A stretch of DNA of 64,000 bases from Chloroflexia bacterium SDU3-3 (GCA_009268125.1 WBOU01000023.1:1-64000), one strand, 5' to 3'. Shown: positions 39,792 through 49,357, numbered from the stretch's first letter. The notes: generated by a model not told the origin, from the sequence alone. Numbers and translations: made by a program.

Positions 39792-40670
39792 ATGAGCAGC
39801 CTACCCATGCACGCCGCCCCGCAGCCCAGGGACCACGCCTCGCAGCGGGCGCGGGCTATAGCGCTGAAGGTGCTGACCTACGCCCTGCTGCTGGCCATGA
39901 CGGCGGTGATGCTGCTGCCCTTCCTGTGGATGCTGTCGGCCTCGCTGAAGCTCGACAAGGATGTGTTCCGCTTCCCGATCGAGTGGATCCCCGCCGCGCC
40001 GCAGTGGGGCAACTACGCCCTGATCTGGACGCGCATCCCGTTCCTGACCTTTTTCGCCAACACCGCCAAGCTCACGGTGATCATCACCTTCCTGCAGCTG
40101 GCCACCAGCAGCTTTGCGGCCTACGCCTTCGCCAAGCTCGATTTTCGCGGGCGCGACCTGCTGTTCCTGGGCTATATCGCCAGCATCGCCATCCCCTGGC
40201 AGGTCTACATGGTGCCGCAGTTCATCATGATGCGGCGGCTGGACCTGGTGGACACCCACATGGCGCTGATCCTGCTGCAGGCCTTCTCGGCGTTCGGCGT
40301 GTTCCTGCTGCGCCAGTTCTTCATCAGCATCCCCAACGACCTGAGCGACGCCGCGCGGATCGACGGCCTGAACGAGTACGGCATCTACTTCCGGATCATG
40401 CTGCCGCTCTCGAAGCCCGCGCTGGCCACGCTCACGATCTTCACCTTCGTGGGTGTGTGGAACGACTTCATGGGGCCGCTGATCTACCTGAACACCGAGG
40501 CCAAGAAGACCATCCAGCTTGGCCTGCGCCTGTTCATCCAGCAGTACTCGGCGGACTACGCCCTGATCATGGCGGCCTCGCTGGTGTCGCTGGTGCCGGT
40601 CGTCATCCTGTTCCTCAGCTTCCAGCGCTTCTTTGTCGAGGGCATCGCCTCGACGGGCATCAAGGGCTAG
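39792..40670 (+). CDS. sugar ABC transporter permease, MalG/UgpE type
   Basis: 292-residue inner-membrane permease, six predicted helices. The EAA-type loop DAARIDGLNEYGIYFRIMLPL sits near residue 184-204. It starts 28 bp after the first permease with AGGAGAG as ribosome site. Partner of the preceding permease in an oligosaccharide importer. Confidence 0.94.
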   Translation: MSSLPMHAAPQPRDHASQRARAIALKVLTYALLLAMTAVMLLPFLWMLSASLKLDKDVFRFPIEWIPAAPQWGNYALIWTRIPFLTFFANTAKLTVIITFLQLATSSFAAYAFAKLDFRGRDLLFLGYIASIAIPWQVYMVPQFIMMRRLDLVDTHMALILLQAFSAFGVFLLRQFFISIPNDLSDAARIDGLNEYGIYFRIMLPLSKPALATLTIFTFVGVWNDFMGPLIYLNTEAKKTIQLGLRLFIQQYSADYALIMAASLVSLVPVVILFLSFQRFFVEGIASTGIKG

Positions 40671-40681
40671 AAAGTGCACCC

Positions 40682-42490
40682 ATGGAGAACCCACTGATCG
40701 CCAACCCGCTGCGCAGCCGCGCCGACCTGCAGGAAGCGGCCCGCGCCCTGTTCGAGCCGCTGGCGCCGCACTTCAGCCCTGGGGGCGCGCGGCTGCGGCT
40801 GGGCGCGACCTCCGCCCTATTCGACGACCACGCCGCCCAGCTTGAGGGCTTCGCGCGGCCCCTGTGGGGCCTGGTGCCGCTGGCCGCTGGCGGCGGGGCC
40901 TTTGCCCACTGGCCGCTCTACCGGCGCGGCCTGGCCAGCGGCAGCGACCCGCAGCACCCCGAGTTCTGGGGCCAGGCCGAGGGCCGCAACCAGCGGCTGG
41001 TGGAGATGGCCGCCATCGGGCTGGCGCTGGCGCTCGCGCCCGAGCACACGTGGGAGCCGCTGGCCCCCGCCGAGCGCAGCAGCCTGGCCACCTGGCTGGG
41101 CGCGATCAACCGCGAGGAGGTGGTGGACAGCAACTGGCTGTTCTTCCGCGTGCTGGTGAACATGGGCCTGGCCCGCGTGGGCGAGCCGCACGACGCGGCG
41201 GGCCAGCGCGCCGCGCTCGACCGGCTGGAAGCGTTCTACCTGGGCGATGGCTGGTACTCCGACGGCAACAACGAGCAGCGCGACTACTACATCCCCTTCG
41301 CCTTCCACTACTACGGCCTGATCTACGCTGCCCTGGAGGGCGAGCGCGACCCCGAGCGGGCGCGGCGCTTCCGCGAGCGGGCCGCGCTGTTCGCCCAGCA
41401 GTTCGTGGGCTGGTTCGACGCCGAGGGCGCGGCCCTGCCGTTTGGCCGCAGCCTCACCTACCGCTTCTCGCAGGGGGCGTTCTGGGGCGCGCTGGCCTTC
41501 GCTGGCGTGGAGGCGCTGCCCTGGGGCGTGCTGAAGGGGCTATGGCTGCGCCACATGCGCTGGTGGGCTAGGCAGCCGATCTTCCAGCCCGACGGCACGC
41601 TCTCGATCGGCTACGCCTACCCCAACCTGAACATGGCCGAGCAGTACAACTCACCCGGCTCGCCCTACTGGGCCATGAAGTTCTTCCTGCCGCTGGCCCT
41701 GCCCGAGTCCCACCCGTTCTGGCAGGCCGAGGAGCAGGACATGCCCGCCCTGCCCGCCGTGATGCCCCAGCCCGAGGCCGCCATGCTGCTGTGCCGCGAC
41801 GCGGATGGCCGCAATGTGGTGGCACTCACCAGCGGCCAGCACGAGCCGTGGATCCGCCACGCGGGCGAGAAGTACAGCAAGTTTGCCTACTCCACCGCCT
41901 TTGGCTTCAGCGTGCCGATCGGGCGGCGCGGGCTGAACCAGGCCGCCGCCGACAGCATGCTGGCGCTCAGCGACGACGGCGAGTGCTACCGCGTGCGCGA
42001 GCGCACCCTGGAGGCCCGCGCCGAGCGCGGCGCGCTCTACGCCCGCTGGCGGCCTATGCCAGGGGTGGAGGTGGAGACCTGGCTGATCCCGGCGGGGCCG
42101 TGGCACATGCGCCTGCACCGCCTGCGCACCGAGCGCCCGCTGTGGAGCGCCGAGGGCGGCTTCGCGCTCGACCGCACCGGCGACGACCCGCTGGCCCGCG
42201 CCGCCGACGACCGCGCCGCCCCAGGCATGGCCTGCTCGCGCTACCCGGCGGGTGGCAGCGGCCTGCGCGACCTGCTGGCCCCGCGCGAGGGCCGTGTGCT
42301 GCGTGTCGACCCCAACACCAACCTGCTGCGCCCGCGCACCGTGCTGCCCAGCCTGCTGGCCCAGCACGAGCCTGGCGTGCACTGGCTAGCCTGCGCGGTG
42401 CTGGCCGACCCCAGCCTGCCCGCCTGGGATGCCGCCTGGGCCAGCCCGCCCGCCCTGCCCGAATGGCTGGCCGATCTGGTGGATGCCTAG
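40682..42490 (+). CDS. DUF2264 protein
   Basis: 602-residue protein matching the DUF2264 family along its length. It has an N-terminal (alpha/alpha)-barrel-like part with NPLRSRADLQEAARALFEPL, EGFARPLWGLVPL, WLFFRVLVN and YSDGNNEQRDYYIPFAFHYYGL, and a C-terminal beta-rich part. The family is repeatedly found with polysaccharide lyases and unsaturated-uronyl hydrolases and shares the toroid fold. A lyase or hydrolase role is inferred, not shown. It starts 11 bp after the permease stop. No signal peptide is apparent, so it acts in the cytoplasm on imported fragments if the start is right. Confidence 0.88.
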   Translation: MENPLIANPLRSRADLQEAARALFEPLAPHFSPGGARLRLGATSALFDDHAAQLEGFARPLWGLVPLAAGGGAFAHWPLYRRGLASGSDPQHPEFWGQAEGRNQRLVEMAAIGLALALAPEHTWEPLAPAERSSLATWLGAINREEVVDSNWLFFRVLVNMGLARVGEPHDAAGQRAALDRLEAFYLGDGWYSDGNNEQRDYYIPFAFHYYGLIYAALEGERDPERARRFRERAALFAQQFVGWFDAEGAALPFGRSLTYRFSQGAFWGALAFAGVEALPWGVLKGLWLRHMRWWARQPIFQPDGTLSIGYAYPNLNMAEQYNSPGSPYWAMKFFLPLALPESHPFWQAEEQDMPALPAVMPQPEAAMLLCRDADGRNVVALTSGQHEPWIRHAGEKYSKFAYSTAFGFSVPIGRRGLNQAAADSMLALSDDGECYRVRERTLEARAERGALYARWRPMPGVEVETWLIPAGPWHMRLHRLRTERPLWSAEGGFALDRTGDDPLARAADDRAAPGMACSRYPAGGSGLRDLLAPREGRVLRVDPNTNLLRPRTVLPSLLAQHEPGVHWLACAVLADPSLPAWDAAWASPPALPEWLADLVDA

Positions 42491-42502
42491 AAAGGCGCTG
42501 CG

Positions 42503-44344
42503 ATGCCCAACCCGCCCATGCCCAGCTTCCGCGCCATCCGCGCGGCCATCCTGGATGCCCCCCCGCGCCCGCAGGGCTTCCCGCTCGACGCCCTGTGCGA
42601 TGGGGCGCGGCTGCGTACCATCCGCGCGGCCCCGCACCTGCGCGCGCTGCTGGCCGACATCCGCGCCGAGTCGGCCCGCGCCCAGGCCGAGCCGCCCGAG
42701 CCGCTGGGCTTCGAGCTGTTCCGCCGCTTCGGCCAGAGCGGCGACCGCGCCGCCTTCGAGCGGGCCTACTTCGACAGGCGCAGGCGGCTGCTGGGCCTGT
42801 CGCTCGCGGCGGCGGTGGATGGCGACGACACGCCCCTGCCCGCCCTGGCCGACCTGCTGTGGGAGATCTGCGGCGAGTACTCGTGGGCGCTGCCCGCCCA
42901 TCTGCCGCTGGGGCCAGACGAGGCACGGGCCAGCCGCACCCCGCCCGAGCAGGTGGTGGACCTATTCGCCGCGCACACCGCCCACGCCCTGGCCGAGGTG
43001 CTGGCCCTGCTGGGCGAGCGGCTCGACCCCTGGCTGCACTACCGCATCCGCGCCGAGGTCGAGCAGCGCGTGTTCCAGCCGCTGTTCCACGACCCCCACC
43101 ACTTCAAGTGGGAGTGGGAGCCGATCAACTGGGCGGCGGTGTGCGGCGGCTGCGCGGGCATGGCCGCCCTAGTGCTGGAGGACGACCGCGAGCGGCTGGC
43201 GGGCATGGTCGACCGCGTGGTTCGCGCCCTGGAGTGCTTCCTAGAGGGCTTTGGGGATGATGGCGGCTGCGCCGAGGGCATCGGCTACTGGGCCTATGGG
43301 TTTGGCTTCTACACCTACTTCGCCGACGCGCTGCGCCAGTTCACCGGCGGCGCGCTCGATCTGATGCAGGGCCAGAAACTGCGCCAGATCGCGGCTTTCC
43401 CCGGCGCGGTCAGCCTGGGCGGCGACGCGGCGGTCAACTACTCCGACGCCGACCCGCGCGTGGCCATCCACCCCGGCCTCGGCTCCTACCTGGCCGCCCG
43501 CTTCGCCACGCCCATGCCCGCCCTAGCCGAGCCGACCCTGGCCCACGACCATATCTTCCGCTGGGGCAACACCACCCGCGACCTGCTGTGGACCGACCCC
43601 GCCGCGCTGCACGCGCCGGTGGGCAGCGGCACGTTCTTCCTGCCCGATCTGGCCTGGGTGGTGGATCGGCGCGTGGTCGGCGGGGAGGTGCTGGCCTTCT
43701 CGGCCAAGGGCGGGCACAACGACGAGCCGCACAACCATAACGACCTGGGACACTTCCTCATCCACGTGGGCGGCGAGAGCCTGCTGGCCGACCTGGGCGC
43801 GGGCGTCTACACCCGCCAGTACTTCCGCGAGCAGCGCTACGAGCACCTGCACACCGGCTCGCACGGCCACTCGCTGCCGCTGCTGAACGGCCAGCCCCAG
43901 CGGGCGGGCCGCGCCCACGCCGCCCACGTGCTGGCCTGCGAGCCGCACCCCGACGGCCTGCGGCTCGCGCTCGACCTGACCAGCGCCTACGACGACCCGA
44001 CGCTGCGCGCCTTCACCCGCAGCTTTGGGTGGACGGCCAGCGGCGGCGCGGCCACGCTCGATCTGGCCGACTGCTTCGACTTCGCCCAGCCGCCCGCCGC
44101 GCTAGAGGAGCGCTTCGTGAGCCTGCGCCGCCCCGCGCTGAGCGAGGGCTGCGCCACCTGGTCGGGCGAGCGCGGCGATGTGACTATGCATTTTGATGCG
44201 GGCCTGTTCGCGCCCAGCGTGGAGGAGCTGGCCACCCACACCCACCAGGGCCAGCCGATCACGGTCTTCATCTTGCGGCTGCTGGCCCAGGGCGCGGGCG
44301 CGGCGGTGGATGCGCGCTTCCAGTTTGCCTGCCGACTCGCCTGA
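42503..44344 (+). CDS. heparinase II/III family polysaccharide lyase
   Basis: 613-residue protein. The N-terminal (alpha/alpha) toroid (about 1-370) includes WEPINWAAVCGGCAGMAAL, FGDDGGCAEGIGYWAYGFGFY and the DADPRVAIHPG region. The C-terminal heparinase II/III beta-domain (about 385-600) holds SAKGGHNDEPHNHNDLGHF and THTHQGQP. These lyases cleave uronic-acid-containing glycans (heparin/heparan sulfate, or alginate in related families) by beta-elimination, giving the unsaturated ends that GH88 removes. No signal peptide is seen, so action on imported oligosaccharides is likely. Last gene of the operon, 12 bp after DUF2264. Confidence 0.9.
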   Translation: MPNPPMPSFRAIRAAILDAPPRPQGFPLDALCDGARLRTIRAAPHLRALLADIRAESARAQAEPPEPLGFELFRRFGQSGDRAAFERAYFDRRRRLLGLSLAAAVDGDDTPLPALADLLWEICGEYSWALPAHLPLGPDEARASRTPPEQVVDLFAAHTAHALAEVLALLGERLDPWLHYRIRAEVEQRVFQPLFHDPHHFKWEWEPINWAAVCGGCAGMAALVLEDDRERLAGMVDRVVRALECFLEGFGDDGGCAEGIGYWAYGFGFYTYFADALRQFTGGALDLMQGQKLRQIAAFPGAVSLGGDAAVNYSDADPRVAIHPGLGSYLAARFATPMPALAEPTLAHDHIFRWGNTTRDLLWTDPAALHAPVGSGTFFLPDLAWVVDRRVVGGEVLAFSAKGGHNDEPHNHNDLGHFLIHVGGESLLADLGAGVYTRQYFREQRYEHLHTGSHGHSLPLLNGQPQRAGRAHAAHVLACEPHPDGLRLALDLTSAYDDPTLRAFTRSFGWTASGGAATLDLADCFDFAQPPAALEERFVSLRRPALSEGCATWSGERGDVTMHFDAGLFAPSVEELATHTHQGQPITVFILRLLAQGAGAAVDARFQFACRLA

Positions 44345-44415
44345 TCTTGTTTGATGATCGCGGCGATGCGCCTCACGCCGCGTTGCCTCGCCTTCGACCC
44401 GATGAACACAATGGG

Positions 44416-44535
44416 TGTAGGGGCGGGTTTTATCCCCGCCCCATTGCGATGCGTCGCCCGCATCGCACCCATCGCCGAGGTATTCGATGTTGTCGATGAA
44501 ACGCGGTGCGGGCGGGCACCAGACCCGCCCCTACA
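44416..44535. repeat. MITE-like element with TGTAGGGGCGGGT termini
   Basis: 120 bp bounded by inverted repeats: left TGTAGGGGCGGGTTTTATC, right (reverse complement) TGTAGGGGCGGGTCTGGTG. The first 13 bp are identical. Non-coding. Confidence 0.65.
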
Positions 44536-44629
44536 TCAATGATTTCGTCGCTGGTGCGGCACGCGCTTGGATGCGGCACATGAAGCAAAATCGCGCTCCA
44601 ACCCATGCGCGGGAACCGCGCAGGGCAAA

Positions 44630-45332
44630 CCGTACCCACCCGGCCCATGCGGCGAAGGTGCCGATAGTGTTTTGATGGCCATATGCACGAACACCAGCTG
44701 CTTGATTTCGGCATAGGAATGCTACAAATTGGGGTTCCAAGGGACAACGCCCTCACCTGGTGTCACTTTTGCGGGCGGTGCATTGGGATGCGGCAGATGG
44801 GGCGATCCGGGGTGCCAAGCCATGCACGGTACGTAAGATCAAAAATCTCATTCACCCGGCCCATGCGGCGAAGGTGCCGATAGTGTTTTGCTGGCCATAT
44901 GCACGAACATCAGCCGCCAGGAAAACAGCATCGGAACGCCTCAAATTGGGGTTCCAAGGGGCGATGCCCTTAACAGGTGTCACGTTTTTGTGCGGGGCTT
45001 CTCGATGCGGCAAATGACGAAAGAACGCGTGCCAAGCTATGCACCGCATGAGAGATTGAGAATCTCATCCACCCGGCCCATGCGGCGAAGGTGCTGCTAA
45101 CGTCTTAATGGCCATATGCACGAACACCAGCTGCTTGATTTCGGCATAGGAATGCTACAAATTGGGGTTCCAAGGGGCAACGCCCCTGGCGGGGTTCCAA
45201 GGGCGCGGAGCCCTTGGTGCCGCCCGCACAGGGCATGCACCCACCGAATACGTACCACCGTTATCGCTGATGGGAAACACCTCGAAAAAGTGACACCATG
45301 TGAGGGGCATCCACCCAGCAACCACGAGAAAC
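44630..45332 (+). repeat. dispersed element A, copy 5, triple composite
   Basis: Three successive heads (CCCATGCGGCGAAGGTGC at about 44646, 44860 and 45078). Between the second and third lies the segment GAAAGAACGCGTGCCAAGC also present in copy 3. The last unit has a complete tail through GGGAAACACCTCGAAAAAG. Confidence 0.75.
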
Positions 45333-45437
45333 CACCATCAACGAAAGCCTACCCAATCCGCCCCGACGGCACCGCGCATTTTTACCAAAAACGCCTTATA
45401 AAGCCGCAAAAGCGACACCAGCCGGCCCTGCGTAGCC

Positions 45438-46166
45438 CTAGCGCCCCACAATCGCCCGCAGCGTCAGCGCGTTGCGCACCGCGTTGCCATCGCCATCGTT
45501 GTTGAAGTAGACGAACACCTCGCGACCCTGCGCCTCCCACTCGCGCAGCCGCTCGGCCCACCAGTGTAGGTCGGCGTCGCTGTACGACCCCGCGTACATA
45601 TGCTGCGTATCCGGCCCGTGCAGCCGCGCGTAGACGAAGGCCGCCGTCGCCCGCAGGACGCAGGGCAGCTGCGCGCCGCTCATCACGCAGTAGGCCGCGC
45701 CGTGCCGCTCTAGCAGATCGAACACCGCCTGGGTGTGCCAGCTGGCGTGGCGCAGCTCCATCGCCACCCGCAGGCCGGGCGGCAGGCGCTGGAGAAAGTA
45801 GCGGAGCCGCGCGTGGTCGCAGGCCATGTCCGGCGGCAGCTGCACCAGCAGCACGCCGAGCGTGTCGCCCAGCAGCCCCAGGCTCCGCTCGATGCGGGCG
45901 ATCCAGGCCTCGGGCGCGTACAGCCGCGCCCCGTGGCTCAGCCCGCGCGGGGCCTTGACCGTCAGGCGGAAGGGTGGGGCCAGCCGCCGCCGCCAGTGCG
46001 CGAAGGTCGCGTCGGCGGGCCAGCGGTAGTAGGTGCTGTTCACCTCGACGGTCTGGAAGCGCTGGGTATAGTAGCCCAGCCGCTCGCGCGGCGCGCTGCC
46101 GTGCGGGTAGAGCACCCCATCCCAGTGCGCGTAGCTCCACCCCGATGTGCCGATATGGATCGTCAT
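45438..46166 (-). CDS. DUF72 family protein (YecE-like)
   Basis: 242-residue TIM-barrel-like protein with the DUF72 signature start IHIGTSGWSYAHWDGVLYP, then TVEVNSTYYRWP, FRLTVKAPRGLSH, LLVQLPPDM, VAMELRHASW and a C-terminal REVFVYFNND. Activity unknown; the fold resembles sugar isomerases/epimerases. The start MTIHIG is the family N-terminus; an in-frame ATG six codons earlier is possible. Transcribed towards the repeat block and divergent from the collagen-like gene. Confidence 0.88.
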   Translation of the reverse strand: MTIHIGTSGWSYAHWDGVLYPHGSAPRERLGYYTQRFQTVEVNSTYYRWPADATFAHWRRRLAPPFRLTVKAPRGLSHGARLYAPEAWIARIERSLGLLGDTLGVLLVQLPPDMACDHARLRYFLQRLPPGLRVAMELRHASWHTQAVFDLLERHGAAYCVMSGAQLPCVLRATAAFVYARLHGPDTQHMYAGSYSDADLHWWAERLREWEAQGREVFVYFNNDGDGNAVRNALTLRAIVGR

Positions 46167-46496
46167 GCGCTGCTCGCTTTCCATGCTCGCCTGGCCCTGC
46201 GTGCCTAGCATGCAAGGTTTTTGCCAGAGCACCTCTCTCCCCTCGGCGTTTTTCGGCGCGCTGCCTCTGGGCCAGAAGGTTGATCTGCGCGTCGATCTTC
46301 TGACCGAGTGGTTTTCCATTGAAAGAATGAGCAGGGCGAGATTTATTCAACCTTAGGTCGTATTTCTTGCGATATTGCAATAGTTCTTGTATAGAAATAA
46401 AACGAAACCAGATCGTCCAGCCGTTGACTTGTGTGCATACGCAATCGAGAGAGAAGTAATTGCGTATATCTGTAATCTCTATGGAGGAAAAGCGAG
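46167..46496. other. divergent intergenic region with stem-loop
   Basis: No gene beyond possible N-terminal extensions of the DUF72 frame. AT-rich from 46320 on, and holds the inverted repeat at 46437-46467 in front of the collagen-like gene. Confidence 0.5.
46437..46467. promoter_or_regulatory. perfect inverted repeat ATACGCAAT-N13-ATTGCGTAT
   Basis: 9-bp arms, 13-bp spacer, ending 18 bp before the GGAGG ribosome site of the collagen-like gene. A TTGACT box lies directly upstream (46424-46429). Either an operator or a leader stem-loop. Confidence 0.5.
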
Positions 46497-49334
46497 ATGG
46501 CCTACGATCGAACGTATTTCCGCGACAGTATTGTTGTCGATGCCGAGTTTGTGAACCGACTGCGGCTCGGGAGTGTCAACAAGGGCGGAACGGTATTTAT
46601 TGCTGGTCGGAATATACGAATCACCCATAACATCACGATCGATGATCTGAACATCATCATCTTGGCCGATAAGATCGAGGGCGTCGGCGGAAGCATCAAG
46701 GCCCGCACCATGCGCGGGGTGGACCAGAGCGCGGTGGGCCTGACCGGCCCCAGCATCACAGTGCTCTGCCGCCAGCTGGTGGGCGCGCTCGCGCTCACCT
46801 CGCAGGGCGGCGTGGGTGGTGTGGGCGCTCGTGGGGCCGTGGGCGAGCCTGGCGCGCCGGGCAAGCCGGGCTACCAGGGCCGCAAGCCCGGTGGCAAAGG
46901 CGGCAAGGGTGGCACCGGCGGCGTGGGCGGCACCGGCGGCAGGGGCGGCGCTGGCGGCACGATCGGGGTGAGCTACATCACGCACGTGGCGGATGATCAT
47001 TTCGCCAAGTCGATCGCGCTGGCCTCGGTGGGCGGCGCTGGCGGCGCTGGCGGCCCCGGCGGCGCCGGTGGCCCCGGCGGCGAGGGCGGCGACGGCGAGC
47101 CGCAGGGCGCACCTGGCGCGCAGGGCGCGACTGGCCCGCAGGGGGCGGCGGGCCCGCAGGGCGCGGCGGGAACGACCGCCACCCAGGTGCTCTCTGAGCT
47201 GGGCTACTGGGGCGCGGCGCGCGCCAAGGATACCGATGGGGCATGGGCAGGCTACCGCCTGCGCGTGGCCGAGTACTTCTTCCGCACCCAGGACAGCCTG
47301 GCCCTCCAAGAGCTGAACGCGGTCATCCAGCTGAGCGCCAAGTACCCGCAGGCCTCGGTCTACCGCAGCCGCCTGCTGGCCAACCAGAACATCTACGGCC
47401 TGGCCCGCGACCTCGACATCGTGCCCGATTTCCCCGGCTACGAGACTGCGGTCAACGCCTACCTGCCGCCTATATCGCAGATCTTCGCGACGGCGAACAA
47501 CATGCTGCTCAGCAACATCTCGCTGGATCAGGTGCGCCAGAACCTCCAGCGCGAGATCGAGACGGTCAAGGCCCAGATTATCGTGCTGGAGACCGAGCGG
47601 CAGGCCGTGATCAAGCAGAAAACGGCCTCATCCGCCGAGCTTTCGGTGGCCAAGCAGCGCGTGAGCAAGATGGAGGCGCTGGTGCGCAGCCGCCAGCAGG
47701 AGCTGGAGAACCAGCGGGTCGACTGGGGCGGCCTAGTGTCGCTGGGCGTGTTCGCGGTGGCCATGGGCGTGATCGCCTTTACCGGCGGGGCGGGCGCGGC
47801 GCTGCTGCCCATGGCCCCCACCCTGCTGAGCATGGCCGGGCTGTCGTTCATCGATCCGGCGATGGCCAGCCAGGAGCAGGGCGCGCTGGCCCAGGTGCCC
47901 GATGTGGGCAAGAAGATCAAAGAGGCCACCGACGGCTCGAAGGGCCTGCTGGACTTCGACACCTGGCAGCAGGTGGGCACCGCGCTAAAGCCGCTGGTGA
48001 TCAGCTTCTCCAAGATCATCGGCGACCTGAACAAGGCCAACGGCGACCCCGAGCTGATCAAGCTGCTGACCGAGCTGACCAACCTGGTCCACGCCCAGTT
48101 TATGGCCCAGATGCAGGATGAGCAGACGACGCTGCTGGTGCAGGCCGCCGAGCAGCGGCTGGCCCAGGCCCAGGCCGATCTTGTGCTGGTCAACAAGCAG
48201 GCCGAGGCCCTGACGGCAGACCAGTCGGTGCTCGACACGGCGGCCCGGACCCTGATCCGGCTTGGGCGGGGCTTTGTGGACAATCTTGGCCGCTATATGT
48301 TCTTTGCCGCGCGGTCGCTGGAGATCTACACCCTGGCTGATCTGTCGGGCGAGATCCGCTACGACTACGGCTTTATCCAGCCGGATCTGGAGCAGGACTA
48401 CCTGGATGGCTTTCGCTCGCGCGCCGACTATCTCTCGCGGATCAACGCCTCGATCTCGGCCATGATCATCCTGAACTACCGGCTGCGCTACGATAGCTAC
48501 TTCCTCGGCCATTCGTGGACGCACGACACCCTGTTCCGCTCGTTCAGCTCGCCCGCGCTGCTGGAGCAGTTCCGCCAGACCCGCACGCTGTCGTTTGCGC
48601 TGGGCCTGGCCGATCTGCCCAGCAGCCGCTACGAGGCCAAGGTCACGGGGGTGCGGCTGTCGCTGGTGGGCGCGACGGCGAACGCGCCATCGATCAGCTG
48701 CGTGGTGCGCCACTCGGGCAGCTTCGCCGAGAAGCGCCTGTCCGATGGGGCGGCGGTGAACATGCTGCTGCGCCCGCGTGTTGCGGTGGTGCCAGCCTCG
48801 CAGGGCGCGCTGGCCTACACCGGCAGCGTCACAGGTCTCTCGCCCAAGGAGCTGGATTTCTGGGGGCGCGGCGTGGCTGCCGGGTGGATGCTGCTGGTGG
48901 AGGCCGAGGAGATCGCGAGCAAGCAGATCGACCTCTCGGCCCTGACCAAGATCGAGGTGGAGCTGTCCTACGACGCCTTCTGGAAGAGCAGCGAGCTGTC
49001 GCTGGTGAGCGCCGACCTGGCCTTTGGCGATGGCTTTGTGGCCGGGGCGAAGGTGCCGCAGGAGGAGCTGGTGCGCCACGGCGCGCCCTCGCTACTGCGG
49101 CTGGGCCTGAGCCAGCCCGCGCCGAAGGGCGGCACGCAGGCCCAGATCGAGCACATCAGCGGCCCGGTCAGTGTCCCATCCAGCGTGGTGATCCCGGCGG
49201 GGGCGCGCAGCGCCACAGTGCCGCTCACCTCCACCGGTGCGGGCGAGGCCGTCATCCGCGTCAGCTGCGGCGGCGTGGTGAAGCTGCTGCGCTTTGCGGC
49301 GGTGGCCGCCGAGGGCGAGCTGGCGGTGGCGTAG
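46497..49334 (+). CDS. collagen-like, coiled-coil protein with TcA-toxin-like C-terminal features
   Basis: 945 residues, no signal peptide. Order: a beta-rich N-terminus (1-100); Gly-rich collagen-like segment 1 (about 104-158); a short beta segment (VSYITHVADDHFAKSIALAS); collagen-like segment 2 (about 179-225, ending QGATGPQGAAGPQGAAG); a helical region; a long coiled coil (about 339-408); a hydrophobic hairpin-like stretch (about 414-455); more helices and a second coiled coil (about 535-590). A C-terminal beta-sandwich (about 640-945) carries RYEAKVTGVRLSLVGA after an acidic LEQDYLDGFRSR. Coiled coil-hydrophobic hairpin-coiled coil is the layout of alpha-helical pore formers, and the following strand resembles the RIKSVSVTIPC-type strand of Tc toxin TcA subunits. 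That relation is tentative. GGAGGAAAAGCG precedes the ATG, and a strong terminator follows. Confidence 0.85.
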   Translation: MAYDRTYFRDSIVVDAEFVNRLRLGSVNKGGTVFIAGRNIRITHNITIDDLNIIILADKIEGVGGSIKARTMRGVDQSAVGLTGPSITVLCRQLVGALALTSQGGVGGVGARGAVGEPGAPGKPGYQGRKPGGKGGKGGTGGVGGTGGRGGAGGTIGVSYITHVADDHFAKSIALASVGGAGGAGGPGGAGGPGGEGGDGEPQGAPGAQGATGPQGAAGPQGAAGTTATQVLSELGYWGAARAKDTDGAWAGYRLRVAEYFFRTQDSLALQELNAVIQLSAKYPQASVYRSRLLANQNIYGLARDLDIVPDFPGYETAVNAYLPPISQIFATANNMLLSNISLDQVRQNLQREIETVKAQIIVLETERQAVIKQKTASSAELSVAKQRVSKMEALVRSRQQELENQRVDWGGLVSLGVFAVAMGVIAFTGGAGAALLPMAPTLLSMAGLSFIDPAMASQEQGALAQVPDVGKKIKEATDGSKGLLDFDTWQQVGTALKPLVISFSKIIGDLNKANGDPELIKLLTELTNLVHAQFMAQMQDEQTTLLVQAAEQRLAQAQADLVLVNKQAEALTADQSVLDTAARTLIRLGRGFVDNLGRYMFFAARSLEIYTLADLSGEIRYDYGFIQPDLEQDYLDGFRSRADYLSRINASISAMIILNYRLRYDSYFLGHSWTHDTLFRSFSSPALLEQFRQTRTLSFALGLADLPSSRYEAKVTGVRLSLVGATANAPSISCVVRHSGSFAEKRLSDGAAVNMLLRPRVAVVPASQGALAYTGSVTGLSPKELDFWGRGVAAGWMLLVEAEEIASKQIDLSALTKIEVELSYDAFWKSSELSLVSADLAFGDGFVAGAKVPQEELVRHGAPSLLRLGLSQPAPKGGTQAQIEHISGPVSVPSSVVIPAGARSATVPLTSTGAGEAVIRVSCGGVVKLLRFAAVAAEGELAVA

Positions 49335-49357
49335 TGCCTATACGCTGTGGCCGGGGG

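Larger units (their letters stand above)
44345..45437. other. repeat block after the uronide operon
   Basis: 1.1 kb with no supported gene, filled by a MITE-like copy and a composite of element A. Confidence 0.65.
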
